A stretch of DNA of 64,000 nucleotides. It comes from Lyophyllum atratum. Taxonomy: Eukaryota > Basidiomycota > Agaricomycetes > Agaricales > Lyophyllaceae. This document shows, in pieces, positions 1 to 11,828 of the stretch; the stretch's first letter is position 1, and the number at the start of each line of letters is the position of its first letter. The position numbers and the translations under genes were made by a program. Under the pieces are notes generated by a model that saw nothing but the letters and a program-made list of their open reading frames with translations, was not told where the DNA came from and searched no databases. Where the stretch lies: the NCBI GenBank assembly GCA_014905825.1, contig JACGCN010000001.1:620001-684000 (forward strand), written 5' to 3'.

Positions 1-3000
1 CGTGTAGGCTCACCTACCTTTGGTCGCCCTTCTACCCCAAGCTTTGCAGTAGCCATGGGTCGGGGTGGCTTACGACCCGCAAGTGCCCTTGGTCATGCGG
101 GCGAGCGTCCAAGTAATGGAGCGGCCGATGAGGAAGGCGGCGAATGGGTCACCATCACTTCGAAATTTCACTTCGTTGACTTGGCAGGATCCGAGCGAGT
201 AAGCGATTAGTTCAGAAGATCTGCGAGAATTCCGTTGACATTTATTTTCAAAAGCTGAAGCGCACAGCTGCTGCGGGCGAACGCATCAAAGAGGGGATCT
301 CTATCAACGGCGGTCTTCTCGCCCTGGGAAACGTTATCTCTGCACTTGGCGATCCCTCGCGCGCCAGATCGAACACGGCAACACACGTTCCTTATCGTGA
401 CTCTAAACTCACTCGCCTCTTGCAAGACTCCCTAGGTGGCAACGCACACACACTCATGATCGCCTGTGTGAGTCCCGCAGAATGGAACGCCAATGAAACT
501 ATAAATACCCTCAAGTATGCCAATCGCGCTCGGAACATCAAGAATCGTGCCGTTCTCAATGAGAAGGAAGACGGCTGGGACGATGTGGAATGGCTGCAAG
601 GAACTATTACCCGGTTAAGGAAGGAACTGAAGGTTATCAAGGATGGAGGTGTGGTTGTGGTGAATGATGCCCCTCAGGAAGTTGTGGAGGGTGCGAGTAA
701 GAAGGTCCTGGCGCAAATGACGGAGTTGCAAAACAACTACGAAGATCTGCGGGGCAAGTTTGTTGAGCGTACGGAAGAGCTGACACGCTTGCGGAGGGAG
801 CTCGGTGAGAAGCAAAGAGGAAGCTCCGCTGGAGCCATCGGGGGAACAGCAAGGTACGAAGAGATCGTCGGGCCAGTTATCGAGGAGTATGAGAAGACGA
901 TTGGAGCGATGGAGGCAGAGCTCAACCTGAACAAGGCGGCTTTGAGGCATACCAACGAGTTGGTCGAGGAGAAGGAGGAGGAGTTGGCTGTCATCACGGA
1001 ACGCCATGCCGTAACCGAACTCTACGTGGAGGAGCTTCGTGGCCGAGTTGCTAAGCTGACTGAAAGAGAATCTTCAACCGAGGTAAGCAGAGCCGTTTAG
1101 CTCAGTCTTCTACTACGGGATTCTCACTTGGAGCAGGCCTATGTCCGGGATCTGGAGGAAAAGATCAAGTCGTACGACGAGACGTCAGTCACCTCAAGCG
1201 AATCCATGACAGATCTTAAACGCGAAGTCATTCGGTTCAAGGACGCCGAATCATCCTCCGTAAAATACATAGCAGAACTTGAGGCTCGTTTGGGACGTTC
1301 GGATGAATCAGTTCTCAGTCTTCAGCAGACGGTCGAGAAACTGGAGAACGAATGTGAGCGACGCCAAGATGAGGTCAAAACGTTACAGTCCCGCTTGGAA
1401 ACACTCCGCTTGGACGGAGAAAACTGGCGAAGTGATCTGGAGGAACGTGAGAGGCGGGTGAAGGAGCTAGAGTCAAAGATGGTTGAATGGGAAACCCGAA
1501 AGAAGGACGCGAGCGACGCAAGACTCCGATTGGGTGGCGTGGTTGGCGAGGTCGCCTCCGCCAGGAGGAGCTTGGAGATCGACATGGCGAATACTCTCCG
1601 GAGCACGCCGGAAGAAACGCCCTCCTCCAGCCCCATGGCTGAAACCCCCGCAGAGCGCCTACCTCTGTCGATCAATGGAGAACTATCAGCCACCCAGGAT
1701 TCCGCCTTAGAAAATCAGCTCATCGCCCTCCAGCAAACACATACTGCAACTTTGGCCGACCTGTCGTCCGTCACTGCGAAATATCGCGATGCCTTGCGGG
1801 AAATTTCTGATTTGGCAGCCCAGATACAAGAGGCGAAGCTCAGTAATCCAGGGCCGTCTAGGCCTGAGTCCCCAGATAAACCTAGCGAAATTGCTCCAAC
1901 TAGGCGAAGGATGACTGGTGCAAGGATTCGGGATGCGAGCGATCCTCAACTCAACTCCTCTGGCAGACGGCTTTTTTTCAGGCAAGCGGCCTCGGCCGAA
2001 TCGCTTCACGCGAGGTAGGGAAGCATCGTTGTATCTCCTGTCAATTTAACTGACAGAGGATATTTCAAGGTCGCTTTCACAATCGCAATCGCTATCGCAG
2101 GAGCTCTCCTCGGTGCACTCACGCAAAACATCCTTCTCAAGTCACGGGACGAGTAGCTCTCATTCTCCCTCCAGCTCCCATTCGCACGCCACTTCAGGCT
2201 ATCTTTCTGGTGTTCGGCCAAATCTCTCGATATCGCTCCCTAGCCCATCTCCCGTCAATGGCAATGAACGTTCAGTCGGAAGCCTTGAAAAAGAGATTAT
2301 GCGCCTCCAAGAGGTCCTGAAGGATCGAGAGGCAGAAATCACTCTTCTGGAGGAGTCGCTGAAAGAAAGTCGAGAGGAAAAGGTACTTGCACCGCCCCCA
2401 GTTGCGAATCTTGTCGATGAAGCACCTCCCACCGTGAATGGGAAGAGCAACGATATCGGGGCTTCATTATCGCCCAAGACGCAAAATCAATTCGACCATA
2501 TCCGCAAGACGATGGAAAACGGGAATGGCCATCCCTATGACACCGGGTCGGAAATGAATAGCTCTTCGGTATTTTCTGAAACGGATGAGTCCTTAGAAAG
2601 GTTGAACGAATTGATGCTGTATGTGATAAATGAGACCCAGATCATCTTAGCCTTGCCTAATTACTTTCGCAGGTCAATGGCGCAGAAGGAGTCACACCAT
2701 CGTGAAGTCGTGGACGGCCTCAATGCACAACTCACCCAAGTTCAGCGACAACTCGATGACCTTACCACACTTTCTCGTGACCAGGTAAGGAATATTCTAC
2801 TCATAGCCTGTTCTTTTCCTAAGAAATGCTCTAGGCTATCAATATGTCCACAGAGATCGAGGGATTGAGGGGAAAGCACGATGAGGACCTTGCAAAGCTG
2901 GAGGAAGTCCAGAATCGAGAGATTGCTCTCATCCAATCTCTCAAGGACGCTGAAGCTGCTCATGCGACCGAAGTGGAGGAGCTGCGGAGTCAACACCAGG

Positions 3001-5525
3001 CTGCCTTGGACGTCAGAGGCGCAGAAATCGATGAGCTGATCACTCGCCTAAAGGAGGAGCACGATACATCCCTTTCAAAACTCCGGGATGAACTCGCCGA
3101 AGCTTCGACAGGGCTCGAGAAATCTCACAAGGATCACAAAGAACTATTTGGCACGCTGAAGGCGGAGCACGAGGAAGAGCTGCGCCGTCGACTTCAGGAG
3201 GTCAATGATGTCCTAACCCTCACCCGAGACGAACACAAGAAGGGTCTGAGCAAACTCCAGGCCGAGCATGCCGAGCTTCTCAAACAGAAGGAGGCCGAGG
3301 CAAATGCTGTTCTCCAGCGCACTGAAGAGGAGTACTACAATGCTCTTACGAAACTTCGGGGCGACCATGGGGAGACTTTGAAGAAGCAAACAGCAGAAAT
3401 GAATGCAGCCTTGGAGAGATTACGCGAGGAGCACACCGGGGAATTGCGAATGGCGGAGATCGCGCGAGAGGGATCGCTTACCGAAACCCAATCGTCCCAA
3501 ATGGTTGCTCTGCAGGAACTTCAGGATGCACACGCTGCCGCCATCACCCGCAAGGAGGCTTCCTTCTCAGAGGAGATGGAAGCTCTTAAGGGCGACCACG
3601 CACGTACTTTGACGGTGAAGGCGGACGATTTTGCCCTCCAAGCGGATCGTCTTCGCTTGGAGTATGAAACTACCCTTGCGAAGTTGAAGGAGGAACGCAG
3701 GGTGGAGGTTGACCGCCTCAGCACAGCTCTTGTGGAAGCCAAAGATGAGAGTACCTCGCTCTATACCAAGGCTCAGAGGGACTTGGATGAAGCCGTTCGG
3801 GTCGTCAAAGAGCAGCAAGCATCGGTTATTCGAGAGTTCGAAAAATCGCATGAAGAAGAGATGGAAGCGTTACAAAAGGCGCATAAGATTGCATTGCAAA
3901 AAGCCCTCCAGGAATCCGGAGAGCAACATGCAGCCCTCCTCCGTTCGCACACCGAAGAGGCCGCCAACTTGACGACTCAGCACCAACAAGAGGTCACCGA
4001 CATCAATGCGACGATTATCGCCCTTCAGGAAGAGCATCGACTGGACATCGAGTCCGTTCGAGAGCAAAATGAACGTCTGCTCGATGAAGAAAAGGGCCGC
4101 CTTGCTCAAACCCTTGCCGCTCTCGAAGAGGGCCATCGTCAGTCTCTGGAAACTCTTCGGTCGCAGAATCAACTTCTCATCGAAGAGAAGGGCCGTCTCT
4201 CCGCCACTCTTGCCGCTGCCGAGGACGACCACCGTGAAAGCCTTCAAACATCCAGATCAGAGGCGCAACTTCTTGGGGAAGAGAAGGAACGTCTGGGTGT
4301 CTCTCTCACTGATTTAATGAAGCAGCACGCTCGAGAGGTCGAGACTCTTCGCGCTGAGCATGATCTTGTCCTGCAGGAATTAGATTCGCACAAGGTTGCA
4401 GCCGACGAATTCACCCTTGTTCGTGAACAAGCTCGGCAATCGCATGAACAGGAGTTGGAGCAAAAGACGGGTGCATTCCGAGACATGGAGAATCAGCTCA
4501 CAAGTGTCGTTGGCGAACGGGACGATCTGGAGGCTGAGGTCGCGACACTACGAGCGGAGCTTGACAAGACTCGTGGAGAGCAATCGAAACTTATCCAGGA
4601 AGCCTCGAAACGTGAATCCCTCGTGGGCGAACTCGAGCGGCATCGTTCAGTTCTCGCAGATATGCAAGAGAACCTGCAGAAAGTCAAGGATGAGAAGGAC
4701 ATCATGCAAACTGAGAAGGGCCGGGCCGAGAGCTTGGTTCGTGATCTACAGGCTCAAATAGCTCGCAGTGCTTCTCCACCCAATATGCGACCTGTTCCTG
4801 ACCGAAATCTATCATACACTCGTGCAACTGGCCTTCCGGCGATCAAGCTACCACCCCCAACACCACCTCCCTCAGTCCCTCCTCCACCTGCACCCATACC
4901 ACGCACCCCCGCGACGGCTAACGGAGATGCATCATTCAGTACACCATCACAAGGCTCCTCTACCATCACCACCATCTCGTCGAGAGAATCGCAGCCGGAG
5001 TCACCGTCAACATCTATCGCGCCAAATAGCCCTGTATCTGCCGACCCCAAGATCTTTGTGAAGATTGAACAACAAGCCAAGCTAATCGACGAGCAAGAGG
5101 CGATGATCAAGACGCTCAATAAGCAACTGTCGCACTGCGAGACCGATCTTCAGACTCATATGGACCTTGTAACCACGCTGGAGACTTCGCTAGGCGATTC
5201 AGAGAAAAACCGTAAGCCTTTTTGTAGGTTCTTATAGAGATCTCGCTAACTTTGGAGCCTTCTTATAGTCCGCAAAGCACGCATGCATGCAACGGAGCTC
5301 GCACGTGAGCGGGATACGCTTAACACGAAGCTCGAGGCTCTACGGAACGAGCTAACGGACGCCAAGCGTGAAGTCGTAACAGTCAGAAGATCAATTGTCG
5401 AGGAAAAACAATCTCTCGAGCAGAGACTCGATGAGGAGCGAAAAGCGAAGGAACGCGCACGACAACAACTTGATACTCGGATGGATGAGCTGCAGAAACG
5501 CAAATCGAAATTCGCGTGCCTGTGA
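1..5525 (+). CDS. Kinesin-4 family motor (KIF4/KIF21-like), 5' truncated
   Basis: This is a plus-end microtubule motor entering the window inside its motor domain. Visible motor motifs are the switch II region [10 protein letters not shown] (about 168-198), [10 protein letters not shown], and [19 protein letters not shown] followed by [14 protein letters not shown]. The [12 protein letters not shown] and NRARNIKN wording matches kinesin-4 (chromokinesin KIF4 / KIF21) rather than kinesin-1. After the neck comes more than 1,200 residues of heptad-rich coiled coil with many EEH/LRxEH repeats (about 2835-4760), a proline-rich low-complexity stretch near 4850-4910, and a final coiled coil. Introns seen by eye: about 200-252, 1083-1134, 2014-2070, 2618-2673, 2785-2834 and 5210-5269. 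The stop is TGA at 5523-5525. The start codon and P-loop lie upstream of the window. Spindle or cell-length control is inferred from the family only. Confidence 0.9.
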
Positions 5526-6033
5526 TCGAGTCCTCTTCCTCCTTAGATTGATCGCCCTACCCCTTTCGCATTCTGTTCACTCTTTCCGGCTCCTGTTTAT
5601 GGAAGCCGCTGGATCTACTCCCTCATACGGTCCCTCACGACTATTATGTTTCCTCGGTTCGTTGCACCAGGTCCACTCATTCCCTGACTTATTATTTTTG
5701 TTGTCCATTAATGGACGATGTTTATACTGTGATACCCACATTTTATCTCCATGTTATGATTCGACCTATACCTCTGTCTCCCCTATATGTTTTGCTGAGT
5801 ACCTACGCTACGTCCGATTTATGCTACATACATCAATGGATCTCCTGGATTTGTGGAAAAACTCCGGCAGGCGTCGGCGTGGGGTGGCGCTTGGCAGAGC
5901 CGTTGTGGAAATAACTTGTACCAGGACCCTATCAAGGTCAAATTGATCATGATGTAATTCTATTAATTGTTCGGATTCCAGGGTGAATACGTACTAACCA
6001 CGACTGCGCTCCCAGTCTGCTACGGCCGTCATC
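5526..6033. other. Intergenic: kinesin 3' end and SDR promoter
   Basis: No supportable gene. T-rich sequence downstream of the kinesin stop holds the probable 3' UTR. The last 100 bases should contain the promoter of the downstream dehydrogenase. Open frames here lack family signatures and splice continuity. Confidence 0.5.
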
Positions 6034-7559
6034 ATGGCCTCTCTGTTCGCTGCCGCACGAGTTGCAACTCGTGCTCCAAGACTTCTACAGATCCGACTTT
6101 CTAGCACCTCTGCACCAAAGACCTTACCATCATTCTCTCTACAAGGAAAGGCGAGTCTGCACAGAGGGCTGGATTGCGGGAACTACTTACAGAACGTATG
6201 TAGGTCTGCTTGGTGACTGGTGGGGCGAGGGGCTTGGGCTTAGAATTTTGTCGTGCATTCGTCAATTCGTAAGGTTTCCCCTGTTAGCTCCAGGAAGATA
6301 ATATCCTAAAACCCGTCCCAAGTGGGTGCACGTCGCTAGCAGTTATAGACCTGAAAGCTTCTGAAGCTAAAGTGGCGGCAGAGGAACTATTAGCTTATTC
6401 AATTGGTACGTTTATTTCCTACGTCCTGCACTTTATACCCCGCTGATAGCTGGTCTAGCCAACGGCCATGGCAAGGCGGAAGAAGTCAACTTTATCGGTG
6501 TGGAATGTGATGTATCCTCGGAGCTCTCGGTCCAAAAAGCCTATGCACACGTCATGGACACCTTCGGGAAAGTCGACTCAGTCGTTGCGTCAGCCGGTAC
6601 GTCGTGCAAGATATGTCGCCCGAACGCACCCTGACGCAAGCGTTGACATAGGGATCGTGGAGAATTACACGGCCTTCGAGTGAGTGTATACCGTTTCAAT
6701 CAGGTTATCTTACGAACTCGACCTAGTTATCCCTCTGATCGTATAAAACGCCTCTATGATATCAACGTTCATGGGGCATTTTACACAGCGCGTGAAGCAG
6801 CTCGTAACATGATACCCAAAGGGGGAGGCTCAATCATCCTGGTGTCCAGCATGAGTGCCAATGTCCGTACTCCCTTTTCTTCGCGCGCACTCCTCTTATA
6901 TGCCTTTGCAGATTATCAATATACCCCAGGTTAGATCATCGTCGTCGCTCGACATCCTCCTGCCCGAACTAACGTTATTTCATCAAGCCCCAAACCCCAT
7001 ATAATGCCTCGAAGGCCGGTAAGTGTGGTAGAAAATCAACCGTGTCCTTGGCTTGAACTACGATTTTCAGCTGTGAAACATATGGCTGCTAGTCTTGCTG
7101 TCGAGTGGGCCAAAACCGGAGTCAGAGTGAACTCCTTGAGGTACGCAAAATGACTCTTATGATGGCCCAGCCTCACTTTATTCTTATCCTTACTAGCCCG
7201 GGCTACATGTTGACCAAACTCACAAGGACTATTCTCGAGAATGATCCAGACCTCAAGGTAGTGACGATTCATAATTGAGGAAAAAGGGATACTGAACACC
7301 GTATTTCTCTAGAAAACATGGGAGAGTTTGACTCCCATGGGAAGGGTGAGTCCTACTCTCTATAAAAACGTCGCTCAATGTTGACTTGTGACGGCAGATG
7401 GGTGAACCAGAAGACTTGGCTGTTGGTCTACTTGTGCTTCTATTGTACCATTTATACTGACCGTTTGCCTAGGGTGCTATCGTGTATATGGCTAGTGATG
7501 CGTCGAAATTCATGACGGGATCAGAGATTCGTGTAGATGGTGGATATTGTATAATCTAA
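6034..7559 (+). CDS. Short-chain dehydrogenase/reductase (classical SDR), many microexons
   Basis: NAD(P)-dependent oxidoreductase of the classical SDR family, closest in wording to fungal sorbose reductase / arabinitol dehydrogenase-type SDRs; the substrate is not determined. The spliced frame shows the cofactor motif VTGGARGLGLEF, the acidic VIDLK strand, NVHGAFYT, the catalytic SSMSAN and PYNASKAA (Tyr-x3-Lys), SLSPGYMLT and a C-terminal TGSEIRVDGGYCI. The first 39 residues are Arg/Ser-rich with no acidic residue (MASLFAAARVATRAPRLLQ), which resembles a mitochondrial presequence, but targeting is inferred. The gene has about a dozen exons. Intron 1 (6151-6203) is GC-AG. Others are 6269-6322, 6406-6458, 6597-6651, 6680-6726 and 6930-6987. 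Exons 6652-6679 (28 nt), 6912-6929 (18 nt) and 7398-7421 (24 nt) are very small. Total protein is about 290 residues, normal for the family. Confidence 0.88.
6151..6203 (+). other. GC-AG intron of the SDR gene
   Basis: The donor is GCGAGT after AAAG and the acceptor is TGTAG. Splicing joins GGK to VCLVTGGARG, restoring the Rossmann motif. No GT donor in this stretch gives an open frame. Confidence 0.75.
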
Positions 7560-7623
7560 GGGTGTTGTAGTACAATTATGGATGTCATCGGTTTCAGTAT
7601 AAGCTTTGGACGTGACACCTACC

Positions 7624-8810
7624 ATGTCCTCTGATGTCGTTCAGGCAGGCCCGAGTACGCCAAAGACCTTTGACTTTACCAAGCGCAAGAAATGGGCCGA
7701 CCTCTTGCTCACTGAACTCGCAGACGGCGTCAACCTCATCTTCTCTGCGTCGCGCACCGTCCTCTACTGTGCCCCCGCCCTCACTGAACTCGCCGGCTGG
7801 AAAGATATCGACCTTTTCGACCATGACTTTCTAGACTTTGTAGCAACCAGTACGAGTTCTCCGTCTAACTTCTCCTAGTATCTGAAACAACCACCACCCA
7901 GCCGATGACCAGGCTGAGTTTCAGGCCAGTGTCGAGGAATCCATTCAGCAGAACTCTGAGCTGCACTGTTTTGTGCGCCTAAAGTGCAGCGGGGATCTGC
8001 CATCCTCTCCTGAGTCGCCAAAGGATATGCTGTTCGAGATCAGGGGAGAGGCACACTCATCGAATGCAGACGGCGTGTTCTTCTTCGTCACAGCCAAAGC
8101 ATATCCTAGTCGAAACACGGAGATGCGAGTACTATAAATGCCTCTACTACCCTTGGCTTGCTCTGACATGGGGTTTGTACAGGCATAACACCTATTTGGA
8201 CCTCAAGACGGAGAACGAACAACTGCAGCGCACACGACTTGAAATTAGCAACCGCTTGCCCAAAAAGTCTCTGCCTCCACCAACAATTGCTCCTAGCCAA
8301 ATATACGCGACCTCCCCCATCCACGGCTCGTCCTCGGTGGGCGCTCTATTGGGTATTGATACTCCAGGTTCTATGGTCGGCGGTCTCAGCGGGTTTGACG
8401 CTCTCGTTGGGTCTCCTTCCGACAGCACTCTATACGATGGGACGAATTATCCGCCTTCTGTCCAAGCTCCCAATGCTGAAGAGGATGAGGAGGGTTCGAA
8501 GAGGAAAAAGGTGTGTCGAGAGCGCCTCCTATCTATCACCCTGGACTGATCTTGAAACACTTTCCAAGCTGAAGAAAACGACTGTGGGAGAACAGTATGT
8601 GTGTATTACATGTGGCCGAACTGACTCTCCCGAGTGGCGCAAGGTTCGTGATGGACCCATCGTTACTCTCTCATATATATATTTGGCTCTTCATAGGGTC
8701 CGCTTGGCCCCAAAACCTTGTGCAATGCTTGTGGCCTCCGTTGGGCGAAGCAAACGCGCGGGGGAGGGAAAGTCGAAGATTCTAGTGGCGATGGCATTTA
8801 TGATGCGTAA
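7624..8810 (+). CDS. wc-2: White collar 2-like blue-light regulator (PAS + GATA zinc finger)
   Basis: Partner of the photoreceptor WC-1 in the fungal white-collar complex; binds light-responsive promoters. The N-terminal half is a PAS domain (residues about 20-150: [13 protein letters not shown] core, [18 protein letters not shown], then LFEIRGEAH and [12 protein letters not shown]). The C-terminus has a single GATA finger, [21 protein letters not shown] split by an intron, then [13 protein letters not shown], where DSPEWRKGP and CGLRWAK are diagnostic of WC-2 rather than nitrogen GATA factors. The middle is Ser/Pro-rich and precedes a basic KRKK run. Introns: about 7850-7902 (acceptor read as CACCCAG), 8125-8182 (GC-AG, donor GCGAGT), 8511-8568, and one inside the finger ending near 8698. 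The start is ATG 7624; an upstream TTG/GTG frame is ignored. Stop TAA 8808-8810. Confidence 0.88.
8125..8182 (+). other. GC-AG intron of the WC-2-like gene
   Basis: The donor GCGAGT follows GAGAT and the acceptor is GTACAG. Only this junction restores the frame [16 protein letters not shown]. The nearest GT donor, two bases later, leads to an immediate stop after splicing. Confidence 0.7.
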
Positions 8811-9076
8811 AAACGTTTTGGACCATCTTTCTTGGATATATCTCATTTGAAACTTTCTCTGTTATACGGGTTGATGTTGGATTGTATCATGTATACCTTC
8901 GTACTGCTACTGTATGTATCATTTAAGTATTTGGGATGAAGACGGAAGTGTTGGTAAACTAAGCGCGCGGAGTAATAACGGCCACAATTTACAAACAACA
9001 TCCTTCAAATCTACCACCACCACCATTGATCCGCAGTAGTGGACTGCTCGTCCTACTGTAAATACCCCTCTACACC

Positions 9077-10512
9077 ATGGCTCAAGAAGTTCATACATTG
9101 GCCAAAACCCCAGTGACGTCTCATGCCTTCAGCGCAGACCGTAGCCGTCAGTTCCAATGCCGCATCTCCTTAGCCGGCCACACCTGATATCTATACCATA
9201 CAGGACTTGCTGCCAGTCTGAACTCCAACGACGTTCAACTCTACTCTCGTCAAGGTCAAGAATGGGCTCCAACTGAGACACTCTCAGAGGTGCGTGATAC
9301 CCCGCGATCTCCATTCCGGACACGTCTTGACATCGACCTTACCTAGCACGATAAACTAATCACATCGATCGACTGGGCTCCGCAATCCAACCGCATCGTG
9401 ACTGCATCCCAGGACAGGAATGCTTACGTCTGGCAAGAGACCCAGGACCCGGAGACAGGCAAACTCGTGTGGAAGCCGACGCTGGTGCTGCTGAGGATCA
9501 ACAGGGCCGCCACTCATGTTAGGTGGAGTCCCAAGGAGGACAAGTTCGCTGTAGCAAGTGGTGCACGGTACGTTTGGTTTAGACTGTGATAGCTGTATGG
9601 TATTCATTGGTGGCGCAGCGCGATCGCTATCTGCTCCTTCGATGAGGAGAACAACTGGTGGGTGTCGAAGCTACTCAAGAAGCCAATCAGATCTACCGTC
9701 CTTTCCGTGGACTGGCATCCCAATAACGTTCTGTTAGCCGCTGGGAGTGCTGATATGAAAGCTCGCGTGTTTTCGGCTTATATCAAAGAGGTCGACGAAA
9801 GGTACGTTGTCTAGATCGCGGTCCATACATTGGATCTGACCCTCTTGCAGACCTGCCGCAACTGTCTGGGGTTCTAAGCTGCCATTCAACACCATCTGCG
9901 GAGAATATACTAGCCCTGCTGGCGGATGGGTCCATACCGTCGGGTTCTCGCCATCTGGTGACGTTCTTGCTTTTGCCAGTGAGTAAAGAGTGAATGTTCC
10001 CAATCTGTTCAACTAACACATGTGCAGGCCACGACAGTTCCGTCAATATTGTCTATCCCAATGGCCCGGTGTTCAACATCAGGATCTCATCCTTGCCCTT
10101 CGTGACTCTCACATGGACGGCGGAAGATTCTCTTGTTGCGGCTGGCCATGACTGCCAGCCAGTCGTTTTCTCTGGATCGGAGGCTGGTTGGCAGAGTGTT
10201 GGGAGTTTGGACGACACGACTGGACCAAAAGCAGTAGAAGGAACTCGGGCAGGTTATGGAGGCAATTCGAGCGTTGGTCGTCTGAAGACTGGTGCTTTCG
10301 CTACTTTCCGCGACGCCGATACCCGGGGACAGTCGAGCGGAGGCTCGGGCTCACCGACCACCGACACTAAGCTCCTGACTACACATCAGAATACCATTAC
10401 GAGTATCCGGCCTTACCAGGGTCACCCTGGCCAGGTTTCGAGGGTCAGCACGACCGGCGTTGATGGGAAGTTGGTTATTTGGGACGTCAATGCTGTGGCG
10501 GGTAGCAGGTAG
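9077..10512 (+). CDS. ARC40: Arp2/3 complex subunit ARPC1 (p41, WD40)
   Basis: WD40 subunit of the Arp2/3 complex, which nucleates branched actin at endocytic patches. The protein carries the typical ARPC1 opening ([15 protein letters not shown]...[13 protein letters not shown]), then [94 protein letters not shown] and a last repeat [10 protein letters not shown]. The variable insertion near the sixth blade ([14 protein letters not shown]...) is where ARPC1 proteins carry their protruding loop. Four short introns are visible (about 9148-9203, 9288-9346, 9569-9619 and one each near 9803 and 9980). ATG 9077 is the first in-frame start; stop TAG 10510-10512. The gene ends 43 bases from the convergent DAD3 gene. 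Confidence 0.93.
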
Positions 10513-10555
10513 AGGATAATAGATGATAATACAGATGCATCGAAAAATTGTACAA

Positions 10556-10991
10556 TTAGTGCCGTACTGTCCTGTCGTTTGAGTTGTCGTCGTATCCCGA
10601 AGATTCTGCCACTGGCTGCTCATTGATGACGCCCCATACGGATGCTTTGAACTACGACCCACACGTTATCAGATGGACGATCACGACATGACCAACGGAA
10701 GAGGCATACCAAGGTTAACACGAGCCCCATTTTCTTTTCCAACACCCTCAGACGCGCCAAAAACATCTGGTCTGGCTCCTCGCTGATTAAACGCGTCTTT
10801 TGTGTTACCTTTGCGTCCAACAATGTCAACCACGCGTCGTACCAGGTTGCATTGTCGTCACGTACCAGTTTGACATGCTGCGCGAGCTTTGCGTACTCCC
10901 AGAGCACCTCGGCTTCAATAGTGGACAGACTGGCATGCGATTCGTATGGGTTCACGTGGAAAATGTCGTTCGGGGGTATGGGACTGGTCAT
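10556..10991 (-). CDS. DAD3: DASH complex subunit Dad3
   Basis: Small subunit of the fungal DASH/Dam1 ring that couples kinetochores to microtubules. Three exons on the minus strand give about 106 residues. The core wording is NPYESHASLSTIEAEVLWEYAKLAQHVKLV, then EEPDQMFLARLRVLEKKMGLVLTL, then FKASVWGVINEQ, which matches Dad3 throughout. The first intron (donor GTACGT, acceptor GCAAAG) separates KL from VTQKTRL. The second (donor GTATGC, acceptor CGTAG) separates TL from FKAS. ATG at 10991 is preferred because NPYE lies close to the N-terminus in the family; an in-frame ATG at 11024 would add 11 residues. Stop TAA 10556-10558. Convergent with ARPC1. Confidence 0.85.
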
Positions 10992-11828
10992 GGTTGCCAG
11001 TAAAGGCGCATCATGTACGTGCATTCATGATCAATCAGGTTAGCTGCGTTCAACCATTCACCGATTTTGTTGCCGCTCATTCAACCTCATTAGACTGCCC
11101 ACGGGCCACAGTTCGGGACATTTTTGTAGCAACGTGAAGGCATGCACGGCGCATGTGCCAAGCATCTTAGATTCGTGGACGTCAGAGATGCAATGAAGTG
11201 CAATGATCGATCATCGTCGTGCAGCGCAGTGTGGTTCTGTTTGATTTCGCTGTTACGACCTTCATCACTATCTATCATGAGCAGTTAGCCTCACCCCTCA
11301 TCATGTGGCAGCAACTCCGTTCAACAGAGTGTTTCCAGCCCCCGAGTGCGCCTGGAGGCTAAACGGATCTGATGGGCCGCCAAAACATGATATAACACAA
11401 GGATACCGCGAGGCGAAAAGACAATAAGGAGGCATCGGTCGGTAAGATCGAATGTGTTTAAACAATTGAACAAGCCTCGCATGGAGGAATCCGATCTGGA
11501 CGAACTTGGATGTGCCCCTTACCACGGAGCCAGGATCAGAGCCTTCAAAAATGCAGTCCTCCCAGCCCAAAATGGAGACATATCCCCTTCCTCATCCCTT
11601 CCGTAAGCCTTCCATCACGTCTCCGAGCCCTTCACTTCCCCAGCGCTTCGAAACTGATCCTCGCCCGCCCCTTGGTTCCCGTATTCCTTTCTTGGCCTTC
11701 GCTCTAACGCGTCTTCATACGCAGGATGACATTGTCAGCAGACAATAACCCAACCGTTGCTGTTGATATTAAAAGGCAGGAGGTCGATCCTCCTCATTCA
11801 TTCTGCTGCCGCGGGTCTGGCGAACCTA
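10992..11828. other. Intergenic: divergent DAD3 / conserved-protein promoter region
   Basis: About 840 bases with no confident gene. Short open frames at 11506-11748 and 11726-12055 run into the downstream gene; they could be a 5' extension or leader of it (Pro/Ser-rich wording) but have no ATG context or conservation I can judge. The rest looks like promoter sequence. Confidence 0.4.
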
